Assembly: GCA_017620115.1 (NCBI GenBank) | Contig: JAFZRB010000106.1 | Coordinates: 1 to 5,321 of the forward strand | DNA from: Clostridia bacterium | GTDB lineage: Bacteria; Bacillota; Clostridia; Christensenellales; Aristaeellaceae | Length of the DNA: 5,321 nt | Direction of reading: 5' to 3' | Program-made: the position numbers and the translations under genes | Shown: positions 4,766 to 5,321 of the stretch, piece after piece | How the letters are laid out: each line of letters starts with the position of its first letter | Numbering within the stretch: the stretch's first letter is position 1 | Notes under the pieces: generated by a model | Told to the model about the DNA's origin: nothing | What the model saw: the letters and a program-made list of their open reading frames with translations, nothing else | Databases searched by the model: none

Positions 4766-5321
4766 TCAGTCCGCCAGCGTGCCCATGGGATCCCAGGGCG
4801 CGAGCACGATGGGCTCCTGCGCCGCCAGCGCGGCCAGATCGCCCAGGTATTCGGCTTCCACGGCGGCCTGGAACACGTATTCGTCGAACCAGGTGTCGGA
4901 GCACACATAGTAGCCCTTCTCGCCGTTCTTGTCGCCCCAGCTGTTCTCGATCTTCCAGCGGGTGGGCTTGCCGTCGTCCAGGTTGACGCCCGTGATGACC
5001 ATGGCGTGGTTCATGGCGGAGAACCAGTAGTTCAGGCTGTCTTCCTTGGAGATGGTCAGGTCGAGGCCGGTCAGCAGCGCCGCGTTATAGGACTGATCGT
5101 CCCACACGCCCTTCTCGCGCTCGCCGAACTTGCCCACGTCGCTGCCGAACCAGACCACCTTGCCGGCCTCCAGCTGGCGGATGATGGCGGCCTTGAATTC
5201 GTCCATCGTGAGGTTCAGGTGCTTCACGGGCTTGCCGCCCGCCACATTGCCCAGGTACTCGATGGTGAATGTCTTGTGATACGGCTTGTCGGCGGTGGGC
5301 GCGTGGATGACGCTCACGGTC
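4766..5321 (-). CDS. pepC: C-terminal part of aminopeptidase C / bleomycin hydrolase (peptidase family C1B)
   Basis: The last 185 codons are present, ending in TGA (complement of 4766-4768); the gene runs off the right edge. Enzymes of this family usually have about 440-450 residues, so the N-terminal half with the catalytic cysteine is missing here. The other two catalytic residues are visible: histidine in MNHAMVITGV (codon 5006-5008) and asparagine in IENSWGD (codon 4943-4945), with GEKGYY after it. The KVVWFGSDVGKF stretch and the final LAPWDPMGTLAD also fit PepC. In characterised members the extreme C-terminus reaches into the active-site cleft and restricts the enzyme to trimming N-terminal residues from peptides in the cytosol, usually as a hexamer. 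No signal or membrane segment is seen in this part. It is the last gene of its unit. Family assignment is strong; substrate range is not visible. Confidence 0.93.
   Translation of the reverse strand, partial: TVSVIHAPTADKPYHKTFTIEYLGNVAGGKPVKHLNLTMDEFKAAIIRQLEAGKVVWFGSDVGKFGEREKGVWDDQSYNAALLTGLDLTISKEDSLNYWFSAMNHAMVITGVNLDDGKPTRWKIENSWGDKNGEKGYYVCSDTWFDEYVFQAAVEAEYLGDLAALAAQEPIVLAPWDPMGTLAD

Noticed and set aside
4392..4904. 170-codon minus-strand open frame covering tRNAs, promoter, terminator and pepC end
   Set aside because: It crosses two tRNAs, a perfect promoter and the pepC terminator and shows the typical false translation of tRNA DNA (EHSSVGRAFALQAKGHRFEP).

Overview
The window looks like chromosomal DNA from a GC-rich member of the Clostridia (Bacillota). 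The evidence is a class A-type D-Ala-D-Ala carboxypeptidase of the sporeformer/Firmicute DacF style, a PepC-type aminopeptidase, strong GGAGG-type ribosome binding sites, and a compact Val-Asp-Phe-Gly-Cys tRNA operon, an order common in Firmicutes. The high GC of the coding regions produces many long shadow ORFs on the opposite strand. I see no insertion sequence, CRISPR array, phage gene or integration scar. The lineage is inferred, not proven.

Layout, left to right. Positions 1-198 (+) hold the last 65 codons of a gene that enters from the left. From memory, this tail resembles the C-terminal domain of Firmicute macro-domain-type proteins. Positions 274-1572 (+) encode a 432-residue fusion of an XRE-type DNA-binding domain, an NadR/TTD14-like P-loop domain (AAA_28) and a CYTH (triphosphate tunnel) domain; this is the most interesting gene here. 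Positions 1754-2407 (+) encode a small stand-alone von Willebrand factor A protein with an intact MIDAS. A hairpin at 2418-2449 separates these from the convergent minus-strand half.

On the minus strand, 2488-3975 encodes a secreted, C-terminally anchored D-Ala-D-Ala carboxypeptidase with an unusually arginine-rich cytoplasmic tail. Its promoter and a perfect hairpin lie just upstream. Next is a five-tRNA operon (4165-4564) with a perfect-consensus sigma-A promoter (TTGACA, 17 bp, TATAAT), a 5' leader hairpin and a strong intrinsic terminator. Last is the 3' end of a PepC/bleomycin-hydrolase family cysteine aminopeptidase (4766 to the right edge), also followed by a clear terminator.

The right half is housekeeping: cell-wall trimming, tRNA supply and peptide turnover, each in its own transcription unit. 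The left half may be a loose group of nucleotide-signalling or stress genes (possible macro-type protein, XRE-P-loop-CYTH, vWA). Each of the two complete genes has its own possible promoter, so a joint function is only a hypothesis. No gap without a gene exceeds 300 bases; the two longest (3976-4164 and 4565-4765) hold promoters, hairpins and terminators.
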